This document shows, piece after piece, positions 40,201 to 51,273 of a stretch of 64,000 nucleotides of DNA (positions are counted from its first letter, which is position 1; each line of letters opens with the position of its first letter). Position numbers and translations under genes: made by a program. Source of the DNA: Ciona savignyi (taxonomy: Eukaryota; Chordata; Ascidiacea; Phlebobranchia; Cionidae); the NCBI GenBank assembly GCA_000149265.1, contig CH003035.1:565874-629873 (forward strand). The letters are read 5' to 3'. The notes under the pieces were generated by a model, which searched no databases, was not told where the DNA came from, and was given only the letters and a program-made list of their open reading frames with translations.

Positions 40201-40351
40201 ATATAATTAGATTACAAATACAGTTTATTTGATTGCTATAATTTAAGTGATTTCAAACTCACGGAAAAGCAAAGAAGAGGGCAGGCACAATTGTCAATAG
40301 AGAAGTAGCAACTGTGAGAGGGATGTATTTCTTGATCTTCACATCGCCCAT
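31231..40351 (-). CDS. ZDHHC8: DHHC palmitoyltransferase, ZDHHC5/8 type
   Basis: Thirteen exons: 40351-40263, 39845-39724, 39143-38986, 37932-37748, 36439-36289, 35925-35834, 35544-35406, 34894-34773, 34123-34036, 33759-33670, 33061-32926, 32210-31783 and 31680-31231. They give 749 residues in frame. Two membrane segments lie in exons 1-2, followed by DPG. A cysteine-rich domain ([16 protein letters not shown]) leads to DHHC at about 126-129 ([20 protein letters not shown]). Two more membrane segments come next, then the TTxE motif (TTNE, 231-234) and VTGKF...NPFDEGC. The rest, about 470 residues, is a polar, probably disordered cytosolic tail, as in ZDHHC5/8. The enzyme transfers palmitate to cysteines of membrane proteins. 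The tail ends ESLLAQ, with no obvious PDZ ligand. One tunicate gene probably stands for both vertebrate paralogues, so the symbol is approximate. Confidence 0.94.
35012..35312 (+). mobile_element. tRNA-derived SINE, full length
   Basis: Complete from ggcccgttagtctggcggtt to a tail of four atcct units. It lies in the ZDHHC intron between the exons at 35406 and 34894, antisense to the gene. Confidence 0.93.
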
Positions 40352-40805
40352 TATGTGGTTTAGGCTAAATCGAATTGATCAATCAGCAGAGTAGCCTATG
40401 AAATTGCTTACTGCTTTGAACACAGAGTCTACAAAAAAACATATTGTTAAGTCCTTAGGGTAATACAGTTGTCAGTTGCGATGACAACTGCTATATTGGA
40501 TTAAGTAATGTGGGCTGTGGTCACTAACCTACTATTCATTATGTGTTGTTTTCTTTAATAATCTAACGATTTATTTTTTATTTATTTAGTCGCGTTAAAA
40601 CATATTTACCGGCACTCTATCACGCCCTGATCGTTCGACTGACACTTGCACACTAAATTAACTTTAGGGGGGGTTTGCATTTTGGAGGGCCATAGGAGAT
40701 GGCGTAGTAACGAATAAATTTAAAATGTTTATTAAACGATCGTACCCGTGAATGTGTAATCCCATTTACCATGTCGCGTAGCTTTATCTACTTTGTTTAG
40801 CCTAA
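40352..40805. other. Upstream region of the ZDHHC gene
   Basis: Probably carries the promoter and 5' leader of the palmitoyltransferase. No clear TATA box or other element is recognised. Confidence 0.4.
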
Positions 40806-40925
40806 TCCGACTCAATAGCTTTGTGAGCTCGTGCGTCGCCTTTCAATCGAACGATGGCAGCATCAAAACTGGTCGTTAGCTACCCTGTGTGCCCTGGGTC
40901 AACCCACACTGGTACGAGCATAACG
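40806..40925 (+). mobile_element. SINE head fragment
   Basis: Keeps the tRNA-like part in decayed form (gtgcgtcgcctttcaatcga, aaaactggtcgttagctacc) and stops before the body. Confidence 0.6.
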
Positions 40926-40954
40926 CATACAAAATGAAATAAAAAAATTATCCG

Positions 40955-41221
40955 ACTAAATAGCTTGATAGTTCAATGTGTCGCTTGGTAGACGAGGGGT
41001 TAAGATTTCCGAAACGGTTGTGTTCTTGGACAAGGTACTTAGACACATTGTCTAAACACAATGTTTAATTGGGTTTAAAATAACGCTTTCAATCATATTG
41101 CAGTACACTGCAATAGTACCGGTAACCTGGCGGGAAGCGCGGCAAAATCTGACGATTAACTATGTAATAAGCCCCATTGTGTTTTCCCATTCACGTGGAT
41201 AAAAAGTGAATATCGTATCCT
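40955..41221 (+). mobile_element. Decayed SINE
   Basis: Landmarks in order: gtgtcgcttggtagac, cggttgtgttcttggacaagg, actgcaatagtaccggtaac, ttttcccattcacgtgg, gaatatcgtatcc. Confidence 0.7.
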
Positions 41222-41395
41222 GTTATAATCAGTATAAAGAATGGATATAGAGTACGACAGGAAAAAGTTTAGGTAGAGTTGGGTAAAAAAAAACAAAGGC
41301 CTTCCAAGAAATTATATTATTGTGTACTAGAAAATCGATAGTCGTCAGATGTCGTAATTGTGCCGTTATCAACCAAAACACTATTGCGCTATAGA

Positions 41396-41691
41396 TAGGA
41401 TAGGATATTCATGTTTATCCCTCGTGAATGGGAAAACCTAGGGGGGTTATCACACGGGCAATCGTCAGATCACCTCGCGCCCATCGTCGGGTTACCGGAG
41501 CTATTGCAGTGTGTTGTATATGATAGACACGTTCCTTCAATTTTGTAGAACCCATTAATCCGCTGGGTTCAGGCAATGTCCGTAAAGTGCCTTGCCCAAG
41601 GACACAACCGACTAGCTAGCGACCAGTTTCGCACCTGCAACCTTTCGATTGAAAGGCGACGCACTTAACCGCTAGACCATCGGGCCGGATA
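41396..41691 (-). mobile_element. tRNA-derived SINE, full length
   Basis: One of the least diverged copies, from ggataggatattcatgttta to accgctagaccatcgggccg. It is useful as a reference for the family. Confidence 0.94.
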
Positions 41692-41959
41692 GAGCACTGC
41701 TTATACTCTAATTAAAACATTTTCAAAATTCTTTAAGTTTATATCATTTTGGAAATTCCAATTGTGACATTTTCTGCATAATGAACCAAAAATCTTGATT
41801 ATTTAAACCGTAGACCATACTCTTTAACCATATCAGGGAGGCATTGTAAGTACCATCTGGCCTGGGTTAGGGACTCGTTTTATTGTCCTGACTCCGCCGC
41901 CCAAATGTCAGTTCAAGCTGTCGAACGCGTTTTCGAAAACAATAGACTTATCATTACAA

Positions 41960-42170
41960 TACTATATCCATGTTTATCCCCTAAATAAGAAAACGCAAGG
42001 GGCATTATCACCAGCAATCGGATAAGCTCACGATTACGTAAGGGGACTTTCTAACACAAGTCGTCAGACTACCTCGCCCACAGTCGGGTTTCCGGACTGA
42101 TTGCTGTGTATTGGGTATGGTTGAGACGTTTCTTCAAATTTGGTAGAACCGATATAAGCGATCCACTATG
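41960..42170 (-). mobile_element. Decayed SINE
   Basis: Recognisable by atccatgtttatccc, cgtcagactacctcgccc, gggtttccggactgattgc and gacgtttcttcaaatttggt. The head is lost. Confidence 0.65.
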
Positions 42171-42253
42171 ACAGTAGTCTGACCTAATGGCCCAACGTTA
42201 CGGTGACATCTTTTTAACTGGTGTATCAATGGGTATTATAGTGTCAAATAAAA

Positions 42254-42535
42254 GAATATGAAATTTATGATTATCCCCGTTAATAGAAAAACACATCGGG
42301 CGTTAACACAGGGGCAATCGTTAGATTACCTCGCACACACAGTCTGGTTACTGGAGCTATTGCAGTGTGGTGTGCATGGGTAAGATGTTACTCTAATTTA
42401 ATAGAATCATAACTCTTGAGATCAGACTATGTCTACCAAAGACATAACAACCTAGCTTGCAATTAGTTTACAACCTACAATCCTTCAGCTGAAAGTCAAC
42501 GCACTAACCTACCAAGCTAGTTGACCGGACAGATA
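42254..42535 (-). mobile_element. Decayed SINE
   Basis: Body and head landmarks survive with many changes: tgattatccccgtt, actggagctattgcagtgtg, and the tRNA-like caatccttcagctgaaag. Confidence 0.7.
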
Positions 42536-43318
42536 TTGACAATTGTGTTTAATAGCTTTTCTTGTAACAGTCAGCAGACTTACAGTACTTGAGTAAATAT
42601 AAAAAACTTTTACACAAAGTATGAGTAATGGTAAGCGATCAATAAAATACCAATCATGCACTTATGAAACAGTGGCAAGTAATACAGGAACGACATGAAT
42701 TGGAAATTGTTGAAACCACTCTTAGAATTTCTCAAAATTGTGTTAGCCAAAAAATATAATTAACATGTACCGGTATAAGTTGTAATATTGTGCATGTCAT
42801 CTCACCGGATTAAGCTAACAGATCCGGCAGTACTTAATCACGTCTGTTCCTGATTGTACAGGTATATACAGTTATGTTAAACACTTACACTGTAGGCTAT
42901 TGTTATGGAACCAACAAGAAAATTATACGGAAACAGTTTGTTGGAGTTTAGGTATCTCAGTTGCTTCGCTATTGCATGGTTTTGTTGTACATGAGCAAGT
43001 AAATTTTCTGAAACAAATTTAGTTTAATAACAAACTTCAATTCTACATCAATCACACATTAATAAACGTTTGGCTACGTCTTGTTGTATACCAAATAGAA
43101 TATTTTATAAATGAATAAATGACTGTCAGGTTAAAGTCTGTTTCATGTTTTATACCTATAATTAATGTTTTATTAACAATAAGAAAAAACTAAACTGAAA
43201 CCCTTTTACCAAGACATACAGTACCATTTGTACAACTTACAGACATATACGGTACATTAATATTTTAAACATAAAGCTTTATATACATTCTTCTACATTT
43301 AAACTATTGTATCTACTA
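42536..43318. other. Intergenic and 3' flank of SLC22 gene
   Basis: Nothing recognised beyond the expected 3' UTR of the transporter. Confidence 0.45.
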
Positions 43319-46300
43319 CTACCTTCTCATGGCAGTAGCTTGTTGTACAGTTTGTGGAAGTGGTTTGTTTTTAGTTTCAGGCAGTAACATGACAGTAGCA
43401 GATGATAAAGCTATCAGTGCCGCTGTTATGTAGGATGGGGTAAACACATTGTCAGATGTACCTGTAGATATAGATGGTTTAAAAAAAGAAATAGAAGATT
43501 AAAAAATATGAAAACATGATTTAAAAAGATAAAGATTTTCATAATAATGTCATGAACTACAGGTAAAACTGCATGATTGTAAAATTAAAGACCTGCTCAA
43601 GTTTCATAAATGTGTAAAAAAGTATGAAGTTAGGTACGATGAGTTATGTAACCATGCAACATAAATCAAATGATCCATAATGCAACTTACCAACTTGTAT
43701 AACAAATGGTGAAATGATGCTGCCAACTCCACCAACGGTTGATAATATTGCCATCCATGAATGCCTTGTACTTGTGGGAAACAATTCACCGGAGTATGTA
43801 TAAATCACCCCAAAGGTCAGAGACAATGTCAATTTACTAAACATGGTTGTGATCGTTACTGCTGTGCCACTCCCTGGAAAAATATGGTATGCATTACAAT
43901 AAAGATTAACGTTAGCAGGGGAAGATTAACGTTTTACCATAAGAACTGGAAATACAGGCCTAAAAGCAACTGTCGGTTGTCAGAGAATAAGATAAGATAG
44001 GTTTTTCATGTTTATTCCCATTAACTGGAAAACCAGGGGGTTAACACACAGGCAATTGTGAGATCACCTTATGCCCACCGTCGGTTTACCAGAGCTACTA
44101 CAGTGTGTTATGTATGATTCACAGGTTCCGTCAATTTAGTAAAACCCATTAATCTGATGGGTTCAGACAATGTCTGTCAAGTGCCATACTCAGGGATACA
44201 ACCGACTAGCTATCGTTCAGTTTCGTACCTGCAACCCTTCGGCTGAAAGGCAGTGCATTAACCCAGCAGACTAATGTGTTGGACAATTGTTTTTTGTAAC
44301 ATACTTGTGTTAACAAATATTTCAATCTATTTTCATTTTGTTTACTTACACAGACCCAACCAGGGTGTGGCTGCAATAGACACGGCCGTCATTGACATAA
44401 CTCCTGAGTATGTATTTCTTCTCCCCACACTTTCAACTGCTACATAGTACAGAGTAACGCCTGCTAGTTCAGTTAAACCCGCATAAAACGTGTTTAAAAA
44501 TCGGTTGCCACTTAGGCTGTTGGTATTTAGTGAAATTGTAAAGTAAGTCATGTACACAACAACCCTGCAAGAAATAACAAAATTTTAAAATAAATTTTCT
44601 ATTAAAATAAATGTGTTATTCCGACCAAGAATATAAAGATTATATTGTTTAATTACATAAAATTAACTGAATATAATATTTTAAAGGTGTAGTTTATAAG
44701 ATATAAGAAAGAAAATGTTTACAGAGTAATACATAAAATATCTTGTATATAACCTCTAATTTGGAATGACCCATTTTATTTTGGTACACATCACAATCTG
44801 TGTATATTTTTAAGAGGTTTATAATATTTTACACAAAACAATTTGAATAATAAATTACAGCATTGGTTACTGCGACTGACAAAAACACTTACCATGCTAG
44901 TGCCAATGTAAGAAGTCTTAGAATTAAGATGGGCTCACGTAAAAGTGTTCCAAAAGATTTCAAACACCCTTGAAAGTCTATTTCACTTTTGCTAGTCTGT
45001 AAAGAATTTTCTTCTTCGTTTGGCTGTTCATTTGTTTTCCTGATCTTTTTTCGAATTTTATTTGCCCCTTTTTCTTTCCCCACACTTGCTAACCAGAAGG
45101 GTGATTCATCTATAAACCTACCAGAAATTGATCCATTAGTTTTTGATCACTTGTTCAATTCAAATGTCATGTAAACATTTTTTAACACTTACTTGTAACT
45201 CACCAATAATATGGAATATAGAAGATTCCAATGAGTCCTGTAATTCTTAAGAACCATCTCCAGTCTCTAAATAAGTAAGCCAACAGCGGAACTATCATAT
45301 AACCAATCGAATACCCAACATCCATGATATAATAAACAACAGAGCGATTTTTTGCTGGGACAACTTCAACACCTAGTAAAAAAAAACTGTTGTCCAACGC
45401 AAATTACATTTAACAAACTTCATGATGGTTTACACTATTTTGTTTAATTCTAAAGTAGGTGAAAATAAATTCCTTTTCTAAATAATGTTCCGCCTTTCTT
45501 GACTTTTTACCTAGCACAATTCCCGCCATAAAATTGACCACGCTGACACCTCCAGAAACGAATAACATCACAGCATAACTTGTGATATCACCGACGAAAC
45601 TAGTCGCAATTGAAACAATCCAAATTGTAGATTAACGGTGAAGATCCGAGAAACACAGGTTTCCGACCATATGCTGAAAACGTATAGCTTTGTGACTTTA
45701 AATTATCGTGCGTAGAATTCAATTATTTTTCTTGTAATGTTTTAAGGGTTGAATTCTGTTTAAAATCGATTGGGTCATATAAATAGATATAATTTAAACC
45801 AAACCTGTCAGACATCAATCCTCCAACTAGACTTCCTCCCATTTTTCCAAAGAAATAGATCGAAACCAAATACGGTTGAATCCAGCTTCGCAGACACACC
45901 AGTTCAAACTATGAAAATAATTTTGGAAGATTTTAATGCAAACTAATAAGCTTTAGTAATTATGTTAGCTGCAATTTGATCAATTATCCTTTTCAGGCAT
46001 ATTTCTTATTACAATTTTTGCAGTGAAATAACTTCTACTATCTTCTATAGGCCTATCTAATGTACAAAATATTAAAGGCAATTCTCTACACTTATCTTTT
46101 GGCTTGTTTAAAAACACATTGTTCCAATGATTGGACAACTTCTACCCTTTTTTGGTCAAAGTTTGTCAAACATATATTTACCTCAGTTACAGCAGAGATT
46201 TCTGGGCCATTAAAGATGAAATCCGTGCAAGGTAACATTCTTGACTCATTCAGATTGGCTGTGTAGACAATAAAATAGTAAGTTGTATTTATTGGATACT

Positions 46301-47312
46301 TTAATAGATATAATAGATAGATAAATAAATAATAAAATAAGTAAAGGGGCAAAACTAAAGTATCTCTGCTACTATAATGACTCCGTCATTTGGAATTTTA
46401 CATTATCTTCATCAGCTACAAAAGTAAAGAAAAATTTAAAGTGATGAAGACCATTCACTCTGGTTTAATAATGGTTAAATGTATCACATTTTTGATTGCG
46501 ACACTGTAGATAAATAAGGACTATGTAAAGTTGCCATATAGCATTGGGAATTAAGATATAAATATACACGATTAATATCTTTAACGAACACATTTTAAAA
46601 AGCAACATTTGAAAAAATGTTTACCAATGTTTCCTGTTATATTTCGGTAATTGCAAGAATTTGATTGGTCATCACTGTTTGAAATGTTAGCTGTTGTATC
46701 ATTCCATTTTGTCTGGTTCATCTGAAATTTTAACAAAATTGCTCACTGGCTTTTATTTGTAAATATATATATAGATGTCGTTTTGCACATTGTTCCTTAT
46801 TGATTTAAGGGTTATCAAACTAAGTGTTAATATTTATAATGCAACCAATAAAAGTTATGTAACCAAATAAAATGATTGCGGTAGATCTTGACCATTCTAA
46901 CATATCTAAAACTTCTAAACCACTTGTTCAACTTCTTTTCTTAGCCCATTTATTTTCTGGAATGAATGGGAATCCTGGAGCTCTCCACCAAATATTTGGA
47001 AGACCCAAATTCATAGTTGAATTTTTCCGAATAGTTTCAACTAGTTCAGACACCTACTTCCAGGCCAAAAATGTGATACAAAACATCAAGGGCAGTAGTA
47101 AAATAGGACCAATATCATTTTTTATAGATGCCCATAAAAAAGATAAACAGATTTACTTGATAATTGCCTTGCAGGGAACATTTAAAAGGCGGTGTGTACA
47201 GCGATACAAGAGATTGCAAAACACCAAAAGGATTTGGTATGGCTGACAAACCCAACAAAATTAACAACCTTTTTTCATAAAAACCCAGTTTTAAGAAGTT
47301 TATGATCTGCAT
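43319..47312 (-). CDS. SLC22-family organic ion transporter, one apparent frameshift
   Basis: Ten exons: 47312-47157, 46721-46625, 46258-46182, 45908-45800, 45673-45511, 45372-45204, 45117-44893, 44564-44350, 43873-43691 and 43461-43319. Allowing one base to be skipped, they give about 511 residues. The order is SLC22-like: first membrane segment (KRLLILLGLSAIPNPFG), a large extracellular loop with several N-glycosylation sites and Cys, SDR...YGRKPVFLGS between segments 2 and 3, FIDESPFWL, VGRRNTYSG, YSGELFPTSTRHSW and the C-terminal LLPETKNKPLP. Members move organic cations, anions or carnitine across the plasma membrane; the substrate cannot be read here. Exon 45673-45511 starts in one frame and ends in the next, near 45622-45640, implying a surplus base. 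The donor at 45800 is also less certain than an alternative at 45805. Confidence 0.87.
43985..44285 (-). mobile_element. tRNA-derived SINE, moderately decayed
   Basis: Nearly complete, from gataggtttttcatgtttat to cagtgcattaacccagcaga. It lies in an SLC22 intron. Confidence 0.85.
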
Positions 47313-47916
47313 TGTAACCAATCCACCTGCTTTTTCAGGTGGAAAATCATATAAAATTAATATAAACTGCTCACAGGGAATACTGTTGTACAAATCACAA
47401 AAAACATCTGTACCTAAAGTCCTGAATATACTTAATTAAATAGGCTGAGACAATACAGTATGACTTATTGGCCCACACAAAATAAGAGCAGTTACAATTT
47501 GCTTTCAACAAAAGTTATTTTTAAGCTAAAAAGTATTACTGATGTACCTATGCTTTAATTAGGTGAGACAAATATTACAGAAACCAATCAATTATTCTAC
47601 CGTCCAAGGTCTTACTGTAGGGATTCAGGTATCGTTTGGCGCTTGTTTGCCTATGGCTGGCACTAAATATGACCTGAAGTTCCCTAGTTATTAAGACTCC
47701 AAAATGACTCCACAGATCTAAATTCCATTACAGAAGCTTTTTTTATTCCTAATTAAATGCAAATACAATAAAATACATAGTTTAACTAATTCTTGCAATC
47801 CTGTCAAAACATGGCAGCAGCGAATGCCACGCGTTTAAATTAATAACTCTTGTTGTCTGCTGGGTCTGCGAGTTTTTTTTTTTTTAAAGCTTTAGATGCT
47901 CTATATTAAACGTCAT
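47313..47916. other. Upstream region of SLC22 gene
   Basis: Probably holds the promoter or a further 5' exon of the transporter. An acceptor-like AAAAAGCAG lies just upstream of the chosen ATG. Nothing else is recognised up to the gap. Confidence 0.4.
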
Positions 47917-48016
47917 NNNNNNNNNNNNNNNNNNNNNNNNNNNNNNNNNNNNNNNNNNNNNNNNNNNNNNNNNNNNNNNNNNNNNNNNNNNNNNNNNNNN
48001 NNNNNNNNNNNNNNNN
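47917..48016. other. Assembly gap, 100 N
   Basis: Exactly 100 undetermined bases, a conventional placeholder. Sequence may be missing between the SLC22 gene and the stray SLC22-like exon. Confidence 0.99.
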
Positions 48017-48123
48017 GTCCATTTACAATCTTTCAAATTCTGGTAGAGAGAATTTATACGCAACAAAAATCAGTACAGAGACACGAAATTTCTACATAAC
48101 TATCAATTTTATATTTTTTAAAG

Positions 48124-48238
48124 GACCATGACCAGTGCTGCAACTGCATTCTTCACACAATACATATTCAGCCCCCTGAGCACCTCATACATGCTGATCT
48201 ATTCTCAGCCCACAGAGCTTCTCCCCAGGGAAACTTAA
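48124..48238 (+). pseudogene. Stray SLC22-like exon on the opposite strand
   Basis: After an acceptor-like TTTTTTAAAG, the frame reads TMTSAATAFFTQYIF... then IYSQPTELLPRET and a stop. This aligns with the exon of the neighbouring transporter reading TITTMFSKLT...IYTYSGELFPTSTR, the segment 8-9 region typical of SLC22 proteins. It has no proper donor and no partner exons, so it is probably a remnant of a paralogue in opposite orientation, cut by the gap. Confidence 0.5.
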
Positions 48239-48826
48239 GTGAAACATCACTCAACAAATCGAACATGTTTCTCAGAATAAATTATGAATCATAATATGGC
48301 AAAGTTTCAATAGAAATTCTTGGCTTTGTTTTCAATGAAATAAACGTGATTGTTTAATATCATTAGGAATACCATGTGGGAATAAGTTGGATGGAAAAAA
48401 GAAAAAGTTAGTTTATTTGCATAAACATAGTAACAGCAGTATTTTGGTAAAAATACTGGCCCCTGAGAACCTCCCAATATTAAAATAATTATTTTAAAAC
48501 AAAAGTAAATAACTTAAAGACCTTAACTTGGAGGTAATTCTTTTATGTTAAAAAGTTTTATGTGTAAAAATCATCCAGTATTTTTTGTGTAAAATGCATT
48601 TTTCCTTTTTTCACTTTTATTAAGTAACATATATTCTGCAGCTGGGGACCAGTATGTAGACTTGTTATTAATAAAAAGATTAGACTCAGCTACCTTTTGA
48701 GCAGCAGTTGATATTTTGGTTGATTTCGTATATCTTCTTTCATATTCCACATACGAGAATGTTTGATAAAAAGCCAAATGCCATCTGCAGTATACATTAG
48801 CCTCCTTAACTTTACTTATAGCTGTC
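48239..48826. other. Intergenic, nothing recognised
   Basis: Contains a 68-codon reverse-strand frame (48571-48777) with no family resemblance. I do not call it a gene. Confidence 0.4.
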
Positions 48827-48905
48827 CCTATTAAAAATCTTTAGTACCTTTTGTTCCTATTAAAAATCTTTAGTACCTTTTGTTCCTATTAAAAATCTTT
48901 AGTAT
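48827..48905 (+). repeat. 29-bp tandem repeat, about 2.7 units
   Basis: Units starting at 48827, 48856 and 48885 begin cctattaaaaatctttagta and are almost identical, so the expansion is recent. Confidence 0.9.
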
Positions 48906-49194
48906 GTTTAGTACCTGTGAAGAGATCCAGCGCTATTGCAATCAAAGGACTGGTTGGCAGTCATATACTGGCAACCTCACTAGGTATGTGGTATTCTGGT
49001 CTATGTGACATAATTGACATTACCATGCATCATATGGTACCGTGCATGACAAAAAACAACGCCACTTAAATAAGTATCGAACAATGAGAGGAGGTCGGAC
49101 TGTCATGTGTTATAATAAGAATATTTAATGTAAATATGCCCCGGTAAGTGTGCTTGAAACTAATAGTGTCATCTGACATTAGTGGAATTTCATT

Positions 49195-49518
49195 TTAGGG
49201 TTTTTTTCTTTTTCCACTCTGGTCCAAGCTTTCGGGCCACACCTTCTTCTAAAGCCGGCTCCCCCAAATTACTGGTCGCGCTTTACCGCAAATTCTTCTT
49301 CAGGGCTCTAAATCGTTTGGTCTTAATTAAATTTTGATTGCTTAATATTGTTTTTTCACCTAGGTTTGGCGGCCGCGTCCGCTATATTTATTAATTTATA
49401 TTTTTTTCACTGACGTGTTTAACGACTGATCGTTTTGCTTTTCCCGTTCCTGTACCGTGATAATATTCGTTTGCTATTTTTAAAAACTGGGGCAAAAAAT
49501 GAATAAACTAAACTAAAC
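49195..49518 (+). mobile_element. LINE-like 3' region with (TAAAC)n tail
   Basis: The longest of three copies. It ends ggggcaaaaaatgaataa followed by actaaactaaac. Related to 1256-1438 and, inverted, 29477-29575. Confidence 0.65.
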
Positions 49519-49746
49519 ATGTGACATGTGTGAGGCACTTTAAGTTTTGTTAAATCACAAGTGGGAAATCCCCAGGTTTTTTTTAAGCAGTAATCGGCGT
49601 CATAATCTATTTATTGTTTTGATATACTGTACTTATTTGTTGCGTTGAACAGAAAAAGATTTGAAAGTTTTATTTAATAAATGAAATTTTAATAGTGCAA
49701 CAAAGAGATTTTTATTTAAAAGGAAACATCTAGGTCTAGGTTTTAC

Positions 49747-50026
49747 GGGTTAGTCTGGCGGTTAAGTGCGTCGCCTTTCAATCGAAAGGTTGCAGGCGCG
49801 AAACTGGTCGCTAGCTAGTCGGTTGTGTCGTTGGGCTAGGCACTTTACGGACATTGCGTAAATCCACAGGATAAATAAGTTCTACTAAATTGAATGAACG
49901 TGTAAAATCACATACAACACACTGCAATAGCTCCGGTAACCCGACGGTGGGCGCGAGGTTATCTGACGATTGCCCGTGTGTTAACCCCTTTGGTTTTCCC
50001 ATTCACGGGGATAAACATGAATATAT
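49747..50026 (+). mobile_element. tRNA-derived SINE
   Basis: Near full length from gggttagtctggcggttaag to acgggg and aaacatgaatat. The repeat tail is absent and unrelated sequence begins at 50027, as if something inserted there. Confidence 0.9.
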
Positions 50027-50530
50027 TGTATGCTGCACAGCTGTGTGCGCCTGTTTCAAAAACCGTTGTAAATCATTTCCTCTGCGTGCTATTATTCCCA
50101 ACATTTCCTATATGATCTTTCCCACACATTGTGCCATACAAGCGTTTGTTGCAAATTCTCGTTTGAGAATTTCCCACAATCATTATATTAATTGCACCGG
50201 TTGCACAAGAGAACAGCGCACTGATCGTCACGACAAACGTCATATAACGCGGACGCCCTGTTTTATTGCATTCGCGCCCATTGTCACTTCCAGTATAAAT
50301 TGCCGTGTTTTGTATTTACACATCAGTCCACTTTGGACTTACAAATAGTTCTTTTCAGAACTGACTGCCACTGCCTCGTTCATCAGTCCACATGGGACTC
50401 ACCAATAGTTCTTTTCAGAACTGACTACCATTTATTTGCCGTGAGATGGCAAAACTTATGCCCGTTCGTGTTTCCTTACCAGACCGTTGCGCGAGTCATG
50501 AATAAATACCACTGTGTATAAACTCATTGT
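50027..50530 (+). other. Non-coding block with TATA box, two histone-like stem-loops and AATAAA
   Basis: Contains a TATA-like AGTATAAATT near 50290, a 60-bp tandem duplication (about 50321-50380 and 50381-50436), and AATAAA at about 50502. Each duplicate holds two hairpins: AGTCCACTTTGGACT-type, and AGTTCTTTTCAGAACT at 50347-50362 and 50407-50422. The second has a 6-bp stem and TTTC loop, like the histone mRNA 3' stem-loop. No histone frame lies upstream. A solo LTR is one possible reading, but I could not find both ends or a target duplication. Confidence 0.45.
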
Positions 50531-51273
50531 AGTAGATTATCGAAATCGCGTTTTGGAATAAGGACCAAAATAAATTGCCTGCTTGGAGCTTGGCTCCGGG
50601 CATGTCCAGTCAATCGGTTTAAATGTATTTGTTTCACTGTATTAGTTTATAAGATACAGTAAAGAAACCTTCCGAGACGGAGTCAATTCGGAGTCTAAGT
50701 AGTTGGAGAACTCAGGCCAGGTTCAGTGCAAGGTATAAGCACGCCAACCGACCACTAAAGCACCTGATTCTCCACATATATTAGTTTTCTATGATGAAAG
50801 TGTATGCCTTTCAGGAATTCCCCTTGGGTGATTTAGCTTTTGCGGATGTCTGAAAGTTTAGCAATGCAAAACATACCAGACGATGATTGATTGGGCCAAA
50901 TGTCCGTATTTGTCGGACTATATTGATAGTAATCCTGTATTGTAATAACTAATAATCCTTTTTCCCCAATTTACTGCACACGCACTTCAGACCCTGACCT
51001 CTGATAATAATTAATAATATAATATACATTTTACAAGCACACGCTAAGTAACTGGTACCAGTTACAGTTGTTTTGTTCAAATATACAAATTAACTGAGAT
51101 AGATGTGGAGGTTTTGTTCTTTTTTGACTGTTTGTTTTTGTTTTTTGGCAATTATGAAATAAAATTAAAGTATTTTTATTTTGTTTTACGACAACATGTA
51201 GTGTTACCAGTGCTATAACACCTACAATGATTTGAACAGGTCTTGCTTTAAAGGCTGAAACTCCTGCATAGCA
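50531..51273. other. Upstream region of FAAH
   Basis: Should include the FAAH promoter and leader. No specific element is recognised. Confidence 0.4.

Noticed and set aside
46872..47246. 124-codon plus-strand open frame
   Set aside because: It overlaps, in antisense, the first SLC22 exon, which shows clear family similarity and correct splice phase. The plus-strand peptide resembles nothing.
49890..50348. 152-codon plus-strand open frame
   Set aside because: Its first third is SINE sequence and the rest runs through a non-coding block with hairpins. Composition does not look like a protein.
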